Shown here piece after piece: positions 18,602 through 27,085 of a stretch of DNA of 64,000 nt. Each line of letters begins with the position of its first letter. Position 1 is the first letter of the stretch. A model generated the notes under the pieces. That model had not been told where the DNA came from. It did no database searches and saw only the letters and a program-made list of their open reading frames with translations. The stretch comes from Bradyrhizobium sp. dw_78 (GTDB taxonomy: Bacteria > Pseudomonadota > Alphaproteobacteria > Rhizobiales > Xanthobacteraceae), in assembly GCF_018449525.1 (NCBI RefSeq), contig NZ_JAAVUS010000002.1, forward strand, positions 310,001-374,000, in the 5' to 3' direction. The position numbers were made by a program, and so were the translations under genes.

Positions 18602-20227
18602 ATGAGTTCCACTTCCGGCGGCGAAGCCATCGTCAACGGCCTGATCGCGCACGGCGTCGATACCATGTTCGGCCTGCCCGGCGCGCAGATCTACGGGCTG
18701 TTCGATGCGTTCCAGCAGGCGCAGCTCAAGGTCATCGGCGCACGCCATGAGCAGGCCTGTGGCTACATGGCTTTCGGCTACGCGCGATCGAGCGGCCGGC
18801 CCGGCGTGTTCAGCGTGGTGCCCGGTCCCGGCGTGCTCAACGCCGGCGCGGCCTTGCTGACCGCCCTTGGCTCGAACGAACCGGTGCTGTGCCTGACCGG
18901 GCAGGTGCCGACCGATTTCATCGGCAAGGGCCGCGGCCATCTGCATGAAATGCCCGACCAGCTTGCGACGCTGCGCACCTTCGTCAAATGGGCCGACAGA
19001 ATCGAATATCCCGATGCCGCGCCCGCCATGGTTTCGCGCGCGTTCCAGGAAATGCTGTCGGGACGCCGCGGCCCGGTGGCGCTGGAAATGCCGTGGGACG
19101 TGTTCACGCAGCGCGCCGAAGTCGGCCCCGCAAAACCGTTCGAGCTTTTTCCGGCGCCGCGGCCCGATCCCGATCGCATCAAGGCCGCCGCCACGCTGAT
19201 CGTGGCCAGCAAGACGCCGATGATCTTCGTCGGCAGCGGCGCCATTGCCGCCCGCGACGAGATCCTGGAACTGGCCGAACTGATCGATGCGCCGGTGGTG
19301 GCATTCCGCAGCGGACGCGGCATCGTCTCCAACGCCCATGAACTTGGGCTGACGATGGCGGCGGCCTACCGGCTCTGGCCGCATACCGATCTGATGATCG
19401 GCATCGGCACGCGGATGGAATTGCCGGCCACGTTCCGCTGGCCGTTCCGGCCCGACGGCTTGAAATCGGTTCGCATCGATATCGACCCGTCGGAAATGCG
19501 CCGGTTGACGGTGGACGTCCCGGTGGTCGCCGATGCGCAGGCCGGCACGCGCGAACTGCTCGCCGCGGTCAGAAAGCAGGGCTACACCAAAACCAGCGGC
19601 CGGCGCGCGGCGATCCGCGAGGCGACGGCCGCAGCGCTCTCGGAGATTCAAAGCATTCAGCCGCAGATAGCGTATCTGAACATCCTGCGCGAGGTGCTGC
19701 CCGCGAACGCGATCGTGACCGATGAAATGTCACAGGTCGGCTTCACCTCCTGGTACGGCTTCCCGGTCTACGAGCCGCGCAGCTTCATCACCTCGGGTTA
19801 TCAGGGTACACTCGGCTCGGGCTTCCCCACCGCGCTCGGCGCCAAGGTCGCGCATCCGGACCGGCCCGTGGTCGCGATCACCGGCGATGGCGGCTTCATG
19901 TTCGGCGTGCAGGAACTGGCGACCGCGGTGCAGTTCAACATCGGCGTGGTGACGCTGGTCTTCAACAACAACGCCTATGGCAATGTGCGGCGCGACCAGA
20001 TCGAACGCTTCGACGGCCGCGTGGTGGCTTCCGACCTCGTCAATCCGGATTTCGTCAGGCTCGCGGAATCCTTCGGCGTGAAAGCCTGGCGCGTCACCTC
20101 GCCGGACCATTTCCGATCCTCTCTGGAAAAGGCGCTGGCGCATGGCGGGCCGGCCCTGATCGCCATCGAGGTGCCGGCGGATTCGGAAGCGAGCCCGTGG
20201 AAATTCATTCATCCGGCGAAGCCATAA
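18602..20227 (+). CDS. Thiamine-pyrophosphate-dependent enzyme, acetolactate synthase/benzoylformate decarboxylase-like (541 aa)
   Basis: Three-domain TPP enzyme. The N-terminal pyrimidine-binding domain has the catalytic Glu at E50 (GARHEQACGYMAFGYAR). The central domain starts near 200, and the C-terminal domain has the TPP motif beginning GDGG at 428 and ending NNNAYGN. The protein lacks the FAD-site richness of true acetolactate synthase and has no small subunit next to it, so a 2-oxo acid decarboxylase or carboligase acting on the product of the divergent liv1 pathway is more likely (inference). It could decarboxylate the 2-oxo acid made by the Ldh2 enzyme. It converges on alkB across a hairpin repeat. 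Confidence 0.88.
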   Translation: MSSTSGGEAIVNGLIAHGVDTMFGLPGAQIYGLFDAFQQAQLKVIGARHEQACGYMAFGYARSSGRPGVFSVVPGPGVLNAGAALLTALGSNEPVLCLTGQVPTDFIGKGRGHLHEMPDQLATLRTFVKWADRIEYPDAAPAMVSRAFQEMLSGRRGPVALEMPWDVFTQRAEVGPAKPFELFPAPRPDPDRIKAAATLIVASKTPMIFVGSGAIAARDEILELAELIDAPVVAFRSGRGIVSNAHELGLTMAAAYRLWPHTDLMIGIGTRMELPATFRWPFRPDGLKSVRIDIDPSEMRRLTVDVPVVADAQAGTRELLAAVRKQGYTKTSGRRAAIREATAAALSEIQSIQPQIAYLNILREVLPANAIVTDEMSQVGFTSWYGFPVYEPRSFITSGYQGTLGSGFPTALGAKVAHPDRPVVAITGDGGFMFGVQELATAVQFNIGVVTLVFNNNAYGNVRRDQIERFDGRVVASDLVNPDFVRLAESFGVKAWRVTSPDHFRSSLEKALAHGGPALIAIEVPADSEASPWKFIHPAKP

Positions 20228-20233
20228 GATCAA

Positions 20234-20283
20234 CCGCCGTCATTCCGGGTTCGATGCTGCGCATCGCTTCGGAATGACGGCGG
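20234..20283. terminator. Inverted repeat probably acting as a bidirectional terminator
   Basis: A tight palindrome with arms CCGCCGTCATTCC and GGAATGACGGCGG encloses a second paired segment (GATGC/GCATC). It lies between the convergent TPP-enzyme and alkB genes. It belongs to the CGTCATTCC repeat family but is compact enough to stop transcription from both sides. Confidence 0.65.
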
Positions 20284-20303
20284 AAATTTCGCGCGGCTTG
20301 TGC

Positions 20304-20957
20304 TCAGCGCGCCTTGCGAAACGTCAGATTGATGCGTTGCCGGCCCATCACCGCATGTTCGCCGTCGGCGAGCGGCGCGACGCCGTGAAAGAAAAGCCGC
20401 GACGGCCCGCCCCACACCACGATATCGCCATGCTCCAGCCGATGGCGACTTGGCTTGTCGGTGCGCTTCAATCCGCCGAACAGGAAGATCGCGGGCAGGC
20501 CCAGCGACACCGAGACGATCGGCGCGCCGAAATCGTGCTCATCCTTGTCCTGGTGCAGGGACATCCGCGCGCCCGGCTGGTAGCGGTTGATCAGGCAGGC
20601 ATCCGGCAAGAAGGCGTCGAAGCCCGCTTCCATCGCGGCGCGGCCGGCCAACGCGCGAAACGATTCCGGCATCGGCGGCCAGGGCTTTCCGGATTGCGGG
20701 TCGATGCCATCATAGCGATAGCCGCTGCGATCGGTGACCCAGCCGGCGCCGCCGCAATTGGTCATCGCCACCGACATTGGATGGCCGCCCGGCGTCGACA
20801 TATGGCGAAACGGCGCCTGCTCCACGATCGCGTGCAACGCCGCGATCAGATCGCTTTCCACCGGCCCGGCAAATCCGCGCAGCAGGACGGCGCCCGCCGC
20901 GATTTGCTCGCGCGAAAACCGCTGATCCGGAAGACTGTCGAATAAATCCGCGCTCAA
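20304..20957 (-). CDS. alkB: DNA oxidative demethylase AlkB (217 aa)
   Basis: Fe(II)/2-oxoglutarate dioxygenase that removes 1-methyladenine and 3-methylcytosine from DNA by oxidation. The iron facial triad is visible as H135 and D137 (SLHQDKDE) with H191 (FFHGVAPL). 2-Oxoglutarate is held by R208 (QRINLTF) and R214. NRYQPGARM at 124-132 and LEHGDIVVWGG are family hallmarks. Length is normal. It sits 6 bases downstream of a second oxygenase gene, forming a small alkylation-repair operon. No ada regulator is within the window. Confidence 0.95.
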   Translation of the reverse strand: MSADLFDSLPDQRFSREQIAAGAVLLRGFAGPVESDLIAALHAIVEQAPFRHMSTPGGHPMSVAMTNCGGAGWVTDRSGYRYDGIDPQSGKPWPPMPESFRALAGRAAMEAGFDAFLPDACLINRYQPGARMSLHQDKDEHDFGAPIVSVSLGLPAIFLFGGLKRTDKPSRHRLEHGDIVVWGGPSRLFFHGVAPLADGEHAVMGRQRINLTFRKAR

Positions 20958-20963
20958 ACCAGC

Positions 20964-21713
20964 TCACTTCGCATCGTGGAAGATCACGCCGAGGGTGTGG
21001 CGATGGCCGGAGCGGATCCGGCTGACGCCGTGGCGCAGGTTAACGCGATAGAACCCGCGTGTCCCCTGCACCGGCCGGTGATGCACGGCAAAGACGACCG
21101 CGTCGCCTTGCGCGAGCGTCACCACTTCGGGCCGCGACTGCATCCGCGGCCGCTGCTCGGTCAGCACGAATTCGCCGCCGGTGAAATCGCGGCCCGGCTC
21201 CGAAAGCAGGATCGCGACCTGCAACGGAAACACGTGCTCGCCATAAAGGTCCTGATGCAGGCAATTATAGTCGCCGGCGCCATATTGCAGCAGCAGCGGC
21301 GTCGGCCTGACCTGGCCGGCATCGTGGCAGCGTTTCAGGAAGGCCTCGTGAAGCTCGGGATAGCGGGTCTCGATCCCCATCGTCTCGTTCCAGCCATTGG
21401 CGACGCTGACGAGTGGCGCATACAGCGCCGGCCGCAATTCGGCGATCAAATCGGGAAGCGGATAGGAAAAATATTTATACTCGCCGCGGCCGAAACCGTG
21501 GCGGCCCATCACGACGCGGCTGCGGAAATGCGTGTCATCCGGATAAAACGCGGCCAGCGCATGGCATTCATCCGGCGACAGCAGATGCTTCAGGACAGCG
21601 CAGCCCTGCGCGTCGAGATCGTGGCTTGCCTGCCGCCAGTCGATCGCACCGACGCGCGCGGCGATGTCAGAGGAGACCGGTGAACGGAGATTCTTTGTTG
21701 CAAGGGCTTTCAT
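20964..21713 (-). CDS. 2OG-Fe(II) oxygenase of the Oxygenase-NA family (249 aa)
   Basis: Predicted dioxygenase, family named for oxidative repair of alkylated nucleic acids. It carries an HxD iron motif at H153/D155 (NCLHQDLYGEHVFPLQ), the conserved segment GRDFTGGEFVLTEQRPRMQS, and a distal His in LRHGVSR at about 228 with nearby basic residues for 2-oxoglutarate. Its placement directly upstream of alkB supports a repair role. It is a different protein from AlkB: the HxD motif falls in a different sequence setting and the protein is longer. Confidence 0.88.
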   Translation of the reverse strand: MKALATKNLRSPVSSDIAARVGAIDWRQASHDLDAQGCAVLKHLLSPDECHALAAFYPDDTHFRSRVVMGRHGFGRGEYKYFSYPLPDLIAELRPALYAPLVSVANGWNETMGIETRYPELHEAFLKRCHDAGQVRPTPLLLQYGAGDYNCLHQDLYGEHVFPLQVAILLSEPGRDFTGGEFVLTEQRPRMQSRPEVVTLAQGDAVVFAVHHRPVQGTRGFYRVNLRHGVSRIRSGHRHTLGVIFHDAK

Positions 21714-21774
21714 GGTGATCAGCTTGACAAAGCAGAGCGCATTTCACCACCCGATTTCCGCCCCCTCCATTCTG

Positions 21775-21895
21775 GTCGTCCTCGCGAAAGCGAGAACCCA
21801 TAACCACCGGCCTTTATCGTCGCGCTCGGTGGTGGCACCACCGTGTTCAAACTGATTCATCGGTGGTTATGGGTCCCGGCGTTCGCCGGGACGAC
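21775..21895. repeat. Inverted repeat with ATAACCACCGG / CGGTGGTTATGGG arms
   Basis: The arm from 21775 (GTCGTCCTCGCGAAAGCGAG, then AACCCATAACCACCGG) pairs imperfectly with the arm ending at 21895 (CGGTGGTTATGGGTCCCGGC, then GTTCGCCGGGACGAC). The centre is about 50 bases. It fills the space between the Oxygenase-NA start and the DUF2848 stop and has no coding potential. Confidence 0.75.
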
Positions 21896-21898
21896 AAA

Positions 21899-22585
21899 CT
21901 AACCCCGCACCGGCAGCGTGATCACGTCATAGGCGTGGCGGATGCTGCGCTTCAGCACGGGATCCTCGAACTCGTATTCAAAACGGCTGGCGGGGCGGAT
22001 GCCGCCCTTGGCCGCGAAAGTACCGCCGAACATGGCGCAGCCGTCGGGCAGATTTTTGCCGCCAAAGCCCTTCTCGATCAATTCCTTCACCGGCAGCATC
22101 GCGTCGAGCGTGCCCTCCTGGTACAGCACGCGCTCGCCATCGATCCAGGCGAACGAGCGCAGGATCAGCCGGTCCCAATGGCCGATGACGTCTTCCAGTT
22201 CCCACAATTCGGACGCGATCGGCTTGTCGCACATCTGCTTGGAGACGGTGACGCTGTAGGTTTCGACCTTGCGGTCGGTGTGATCGGAGCCGAGACCGAC
22301 GAAGACGCGGCCCTGCCATCCGATCAGCACGAACTCCACCTCGCCGCTCGAGTCCTCGCCGCTGACCTCGATGCTGTCGGCGGTGGTCAGGCGGCGCGCC
22401 GCGACCCGGTAATAGATCGGCGTCGTGGCCGGCCGCGCAACGCCGATGGCCTCGAGTTCGGCGATGTGCTTGTCGCGCGCCACCGGATCCCGCCCGGTCC
22501 AGCCGGCGACCACGGCCTGATCGATCGGCAGCGTCAGCGGGGTCGGCGCGCCCTGATCGTCGATGGTGAAGGTGAGATCAAACAC
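21899..22585 (-). CDS. DUF2848 family protein (228 aa)
   Basis: Uncharacterised family, predicted to have a fumarylacetoacetase-like fold. Recognisable segments are AGWTGRDPVARDKHIAELEA, IYYRVAARRL and KQMCDKPIASELWELEDV. I chose the GTG at 22585 (TGGAGG 9 bases upstream) rather than an ATG 54 bases further out. The gene overlaps the amidase by 8 bases and is the last of the liv2 operon. It probably acts on the product of the amidase or AtuA-like protein; the reaction is unknown. Confidence 0.85.
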   Translation of the reverse strand: MFDLTFTIDDQGAPTPLTLPIDQAVVAGWTGRDPVARDKHIAELEAIGVARPATTPIYYRVAARRLTTADSIEVSGEDSSGEVEFVLIGWQGRVFVGLGSDHTDRKVETYSVTVSKQMCDKPIASELWELEDVIGHWDRLILRSFAWIDGERVLYQEGTLDAMLPVKELIEKGFGGKNLPDGCAMFGGTFAAKGGIRPASRFEYEFEDPVLKRSIRHAYDVITLPVRG

Positions 22586-23927
22586 GGATGACAGCCTCCA
22601 TTCCGGCCGCGAGTTCAAGGATGCGGCTGTCCGCTCCACCTGCCGCCGCCAGCATCAACCCGACCGGCACTTCACCCTCGCGATGGGCGGGGAGCGATAT
22701 CGCGCAGCCGTCGATCATGTTGATGAGCGTGCAATTGCGCAGCGCGCGCAAATTCGCCGCGGCGAAGGCATTGTCGTCGGCGAGATCGGCGATCCGCGGC
22801 GGGGTGTTGGCGGTGGTCGGCAGCACCAGCGCGTCATAGGGCGCGATGCGCTTTTCCGCGCGCGCGATCAGCGACCGCCGGGCGTTGAGCATATCGATAT
22901 ATTCGGCGGCGGTGATGGCCTCGCCGCGCGCGACACGCACCGACACCCGGGGATCGTAATCGTCGCCCTTGCTGGCGAGCAGATAGCGATGCCAGGCGTA
23001 GCTCTCCGCGGCGGTCAAGCCGCCTTTGGCGCTGATGATTCCAACATCGAGGAATTCCGGCACCTCGACCCGCTCGATCAGCGCGCCCTGGCGCGACAGC
23101 GCCGCCAGCGCGCGGTCGAAGGTTTTCGCCACCGCATCGTCGAGATCGTCGAGCGCCAGAGTCGTCGGCACCGCCAGCCGCATGCCCTTGACCGGGCGCA
23201 GCTGCAAGGGCGTGATCGGCTGATCGGCCAGCACCGCGTCGAGCACCGCGCAGCACGAGGCGGTACGCGCCAGCGGGCCGAAACTGTCGAGCGAAAACGA
23301 CAGCGGCACGCCGCCGTCGAGCGGGACACGGCGCTGCGTCGGCTTGAAGCCGACAATGCCGTTGAAGGCCGCTGGAATCCGGCAGGAGCCGCCGGTATCG
23401 GTGCCAAGCGCGCCATAGGCCATGCCGTCCGCGATGGAGACCGCCGCGCCCGATGACGATCCGCCGGGAACATGGCCGACGCTGCGCTGCCATACGCCCT
23501 TCGGGGTGCCGTAATGCGGATTGATGCCGATGCCGGAATAGGCGAACTCGGTCATGTTGGTGCGGCCGATCACGACGAAGCCAGCCCGGCGCAACCGCGC
23601 CACCACGGTCGCATCGGCTTCGGCCGGGGCCGAATCCTCCAGCGCCCGCGAGCCGGCGCGGGTCACCTGCCCCTTGATGTCGAACAGATCCTTGATCGAG
23701 ACCGGAATGCCGGCAAACCGCGACGGCGCGGCGTTCGCCTTGCGCAGGTGATCCATCGCGTCGGCCGCCTCAAGGGCGGCTTCCTTGTCGACATGGATAA
23801 AGGCGCGCTGGCCCTCGCCTGCCGGGTCAGCGATCCTGGCGATGCATTGCTCGACCAGTTTGCGGGCGCTGGTGCGTCCGCTTTCAAGATCGTCGGCCAA
23901 AGTGGCAAGGGTTGTCGTGTTGGGCAT
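22578..23927 (-). CDS. Amidase signature family hydrolase (449 aa)
   Basis: Serine amidohydrolase with the Ser-cisSer-Lys triad: K79 (PVSIKDL), cis-Ser about S157 (VPGGSSSGAAV) and nucleophile S181 (GTDTGGSCRIPA). Spacings agree with the family. Members range from GatA to specialised amidases for urea derivatives, nicotinamide or aryl amides. There is no GatB/GatC partner here, so this is a catabolic amidase. It is in one operon with Liv transporter 2 and the AtuA-like pair, so an imported amide is the likely substrate (inference). Confidence 0.92.
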   Translation of the reverse strand: MPNTTTLATLADDLESGRTSARKLVEQCIARIADPAGEGQRAFIHVDKEAALEAADAMDHLRKANAAPSRFAGIPVSIKDLFDIKGQVTRAGSRALEDSAPAEADATVVARLRRAGFVVIGRTNMTEFAYSGIGINPHYGTPKGVWQRSVGHVPGGSSSGAAVSIADGMAYGALGTDTGGSCRIPAAFNGIVGFKPTQRRVPLDGGVPLSFSLDSFGPLARTASCCAVLDAVLADQPITPLQLRPVKGMRLAVPTTLALDDLDDAVAKTFDRALAALSRQGALIERVEVPEFLDVGIISAKGGLTAAESYAWHRYLLASKGDDYDPRVSVRVARGEAITAAEYIDMLNARRSLIARAEKRIAPYDALVLPTTANTPPRIADLADDNAFAAANLRALRNCTLINMIDGCAISLPAHREGEVPVGLMLAAAGGADSRILELAAGMEAVIRV

Positions 23928-23980
23928 GGCTACTGGTCTCGTCGCTTGCAGGAACCGTCGCTCGGTTCCGGTCGGAAGCG

Positions 23981-24301
23981 TTACTTTTCGCCCGAAGCGG
24001 GCTCAATGTCGAGATCGAGCAGCGCGGAGCTCAGCGATTTGCCATGAGCGTCGAGCGCCAGTGATCGCGTCACCCCGCCGCCAAGCGCACGATCCATAAC
24101 GAAATTTAATGCAGCGATGGTCGGAACCTCATAACGGATCACCTCGCCTTCGACCACCCCGGCGAAATGGGCTTTTACCCGTTCGGAAGTGACCTGCGCC
24201 AGCAGCAGCGGATAGTCCTTCTTGTCATAGGCAATGACCGAGATGTTGGAGATGTTGCCCTTGTCGCCGGTGCGGGAATGGGCAATCTCGCGCAGCTTCA
24301 T
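23981..24301 (-). CDS. AtuA C-terminal-domain-like small protein (106 aa)
   Basis: Starts MKLREIAHSRTGDKGNISNI, the hallmark of the small ferredoxin-fold domain found at the C-terminus of acyclic-terpene-utilisation protein AtuA. Here it is a separate gene, starting 3 bases after the stop of the large AtuA-like gene. The pair should form one functional unit, as the two domains are fused in other bacteria. Biochemistry unknown. Confidence 0.88.
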   Translation of the reverse strand: MKLREIAHSRTGDKGNISNISVIAYDKKDYPLLLAQVTSERVKAHFAGVVEGEVIRYEVPTIAALNFVMDRALGGGVTRSLALDAHGKSLSSALLDLDIEPASGEK

Positions 24302-24304
24302 GGC

Positions 24305-25645
24305 TCAGGCTCCCACGAAGCGCACTTGCGGCATGGCACGCTCGCGCGGTAGCAGGACCGAGGCCACCGCGACCACGTCGCGCGCCGATTTGAACGCGCC
24401 GCCGCCGCCGGCCGGGCCGTTGGTATAGAGCGTTTCGACCTCATTGCCGATCCGCACCGCCTCGCGCAGATTTTCGGTGCGGCCCGCGACGCGAATACGC
24501 ACCTCATAGGGTTCGTTGGCGCGCGCGGAAATTTCCGGCCCGTGCAGCGAGTCGAGGCCGATCAGGTCGAAGCGCAATTCGCTGGCCGCAACGCCCGTGA
24601 GCTTGAGCCGTTCCCTGACAATCTCCAGCGCCAGTTTGCCCCGCGCCAGCGCGCCGGGCCCGGCGTAGGACATCTGCCCCTCGCCGATAAAACTGTCGAG
24701 ATAGCCGACCGAGACTTTCAGCGTGCCGGTGCGCTCGCTGCCGCGCCCGCCGCTGACGCGCACGCGATCCGGCGCGATCTCCTCGACCCTTACCTGCGAG
24801 AAATCGGCGACCACGTCCGGCTGAATATAGCGTTTGGGATCGTGTACCTCGTAGAGCAATTGCTCCTTGCAGGTCCGCGCCGTCACCGCGCCGCCGGAGC
24901 CCGCGACCTTGGTAATCACGAGCGCGCCGTCTTCGCCGACCTCGCCGATCGGAAAGCCGAGCCGGGCCAGCCCCTCGACATCCTTGTAGGGGGGATCGGC
25001 GAAATAGCCGCCGGTGATCTGCCCCGCGCATTCCAGCAAATGGCCGGCGACAGTGCCCTGCCCCAGCAGATTCCAGTCGTCCATCGCCCAGCCGAAGGCA
25101 TGGATCATCGGCGCCAGGAACAACGCCGGATCCGAGGCGCGCCCGGTGATGACGACATCGGCGCCACCGCTCAGCGCCTGCGCCATCGGCTCGGCGCCGA
25201 GATAGGCGTTGGCCGACAACAACCGGTTGCCAAGCTGCTTGATGGTGCCGTCGAATTCCATGATCGGAAGATCGCCTTGCTTGCAGGCATCGAGCACATC
25301 GTCGCCGACCACGGCGGCAATCTTCAGCGCCGGAAGCCCGAGCGATCTGGCGATCTCGGCGGTCTTGCGCGCGGCGGCTTCGGGATTGGCCGCGCCCATA
25401 TTGGTGACGATCTTGATGCCCCTGGCGGCGCAGGCCGGCAGCACCGCACGCATCCGCTCCTCGAGCAGCGGATCGTAGCCGCTGTCGGGATTTTTCATCC
25501 GCGCCTGCTGCGCCAGCGCCACGGTGCGCTCGCCGAGGCATTCGAACACCAGATATTGGATGTCGCCCTTTTCGGCGAGTTCGAGCGCGGGCTCGATGCG
25601 ATCGCCCGAGTAACCCGCGCCGGACCCGATCCTGATCGTGCGCAT
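24305..25645 (-). CDS. AtuA-like (DUF1446) protein, large part (446 aa)
   Basis: Begins MRTIRIGSGAGYSGDRIEPA, typical of the AtuA/DUF1446 family. Conserved segments include YLVFECLGERT, IKIVTNMGAANPEAA, VVITGRASDPALFLAP and GGAVTARTCKEQLLYEVHDP. Although the reading frame stays open 648 bases upstream through livF, the ATG at 25645 overlapping the livF stop (TGATG) is the real start. Members are linked to terpenoid-CoA or short acid catabolism, but no reaction is firmly known to me. The setting with a transporter and amidase is unlike classical atu operons, which carry acyl-CoA carboxylases. Confidence 0.9.
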   Translation of the reverse strand: MRTIRIGSGAGYSGDRIEPALELAEKGDIQYLVFECLGERTVALAQQARMKNPDSGYDPLLEERMRAVLPACAARGIKIVTNMGAANPEAAARKTAEIARSLGLPALKIAAVVGDDVLDACKQGDLPIMEFDGTIKQLGNRLLSANAYLGAEPMAQALSGGADVVITGRASDPALFLAPMIHAFGWAMDDWNLLGQGTVAGHLLECAGQITGGYFADPPYKDVEGLARLGFPIGEVGEDGALVITKVAGSGGAVTARTCKEQLLYEVHDPKRYIQPDVVADFSQVRVEEIAPDRVRVSGGRGSERTGTLKVSVGYLDSFIGEGQMSYAGPGALARGKLALEIVRERLKLTGVAASELRFDLIGLDSLHGPEISARANEPYEVRIRVAGRTENLREAVRIGNEVETLYTNGPAGGGGAFKSARDVVAVASVLLPRERAMPQVRFVGA

Positions 25646-26364
25646 CACTTCAGCCCGAAATAAGCCCGCCGCAGCGCCTCGTTGTCGGTCATTTCCGCGA
25701 CCGTGCCGGAAAAGCCGATGCGGCCGCCTTCCAGCACGAACACCCGTGTCGCCACTTCCAGGAAGCCGATATTCTGCTCCGCGATCAAAAGCGCAAGGCC
25801 GCGACCGCGCAAATCCGCCAGGATCCGGAGCACTTCCTTGACAAACAGCGGCGACAGGCCGGCCGACGGTTCGTCCATGACGAGGAGTTTCGGCTCCGCT
25901 GCGAGCGCTTTCGCGATGCCGAGCATCTTGCGCTGGCCGCCCGAAAGGCTCGATGCCGGATTGCGGCGCTTGTCGCGCAGCACCGGAAAGAGGCCGTACA
26001 GTTCCTCGACGCGCGCGCCGGGATCGGCATGGCCCAGCGCCTGCGCGCCGACGCGGATGTTTTCCTCGATCGACAGATCTGGGAATACCGCGAGCTCCGA
26101 CATATAGGTCATGCCGAGCCGCATCCGGTCGCTGGAACGCATCCGCGTGATGTCGGTGCCGGCAAGGCTGATGCTGCCGCGCCGCGCCTCGATCAACCCG
26201 ACCAGCGATTTGAGAAAGGTGGTCTTGCCGGCGCCGTTGGCGCCGAGCAGCAGCACGGTCTCGCCGGCGCGGACGTCGAGATCGACGCCCCACAACACCT
26301 GCATCGTGCCGTAACCGGCATCGACGCCGGTGGCCTTCATCAATGGCGCGGCTTCAGGCGGCAT
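25645..26364 (-). CDS. livF: Liv/HAAT ABC transporter ATPase LivF (transporter 2)
   Basis: 239-aa ATPase with Walker A GANGAGKTT, the signature SLSGGQRKMLGIAKAL, Walker B LLVMDEPSAGLSP and the LivF-type AEQNIGFLEVATRVFVLEGG. It overlaps livG by 11 bases upstream and the AtuA-like gene by one base downstream, so the transporter and catabolic genes form one translationally coupled unit. Confidence 0.93.
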   Translation of the reverse strand: MPPEAAPLMKATGVDAGYGTMQVLWGVDLDVRAGETVLLLGANGAGKTTFLKSLVGLIEARRGSISLAGTDITRMRSSDRMRLGMTYMSELAVFPDLSIEENIRVGAQALGHADPGARVEELYGLFPVLRDKRRNPASSLSGGQRKMLGIAKALAAEPKLLVMDEPSAGLSPLFVKEVLRILADLRGRGLALLIAEQNIGFLEVATRVFVLEGGRIGFSGTVAEMTDNEALRRAYFGLK

Positions 26365-27085
26365 GTTCGCCTCCGAGGAACACTTCGATGACTTGCGGCA
26401 CCTGGACCGCGACCGCGAGCTTGCCCTCGAAAATCTCCTTGCCGGCGTTCATGACGATGACGCGGTCGGTGATGTGCTCGATGAAACCCATGAGATGCTC
26501 GACCACGATGATCGCGATCCCGGTCTGGGCCAACGCCTTGATGCGTTCGGCGATCCAGTCGAGCTCGGTCGGATTGAGCCCGGCGGCGAGTTCGTCGAGC
26601 AGCAGCAGCCGCGGGCGGGTGGCGAGGGCGCGGACCAGATCGAGGATCTTTTGCTGCACGTTGTTGAGATCGGCCGCCGGCCGGTCGGCGACTTCGGCTA
26701 GCCGGTATTCGTCGAGCAGCGCCTCTGTCGTCGGTGGCGTCACCGCGGCTCGGCCATAGGCCAGCGCAACCTCGATGTTCTGGCGCACCGTCAGCGACAT
26801 GAACGGCTTCGGCACCTGGAACGTGCGGTTGACGCCGCGATGAACCAGCTTGTGCGAGGCCATGCCGCCGATCGACACGCCATCCATCACGATCTCACCG
26901 CCATCAGGGGCATAGAGACCCGAGATCACGTTGATCGCGGTGGTCTTGCCGGAGCCGTTGGGTCCGACCAGCCCGAGGATTTCGCCTGATACGACATGGA
27001 AGCTCAGGCCGTCGAGCGCGTAAAAGCCGCCGAAGCGTTTGACGACCTTGGAAACATTGAGAATGGGCTTGCTGTCAGGGGACAT
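26354..27085 (-). CDS. livG: Liv/HAAT ABC transporter ATPase LivG (transporter 2)
   Basis: 243-aa ATPase with Walker A GPNGSGKTTAIN, NRTFQVPKPF (LivG-typical), Walker B LLLLDELAAGLNPTELDW and VEHLMGFIEHITDR. The signature segment reads LNNVQQKILDLVRALA rather than the usual LSxGxQ, a visible deviation in the ABC signature motif worth noting. It overlaps livM by 11 bases and livF by 11 bases. Confidence 0.92.
   Translation of the reverse strand: MSPDSKPILNVSKVVKRFGGFYALDGLSFHVVSGEILGLVGPNGSGKTTAINVISGLYAPDGGEIVMDGVSIGGMASHKLVHRGVNRTFQVPKPFMSLTVRQNIEVALAYGRAAVTPPTTEALLDEYRLAEVADRPAADLNNVQQKILDLVRALATRPRLLLLDELAAGLNPTELDWIAERIKALAQTGIAIIVVEHLMGFIEHITDRVIVMNAGKEIFEGKLAVAVQVPQVIEVFLGGEHAA

Noticed and set aside
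25646..26293. Upstream extension of the AtuA-like frame into a 662-residue protein
   Set aside because: The extension is livF read in the wrong frame; family similarity begins at the ATG overlapping the livF stop.
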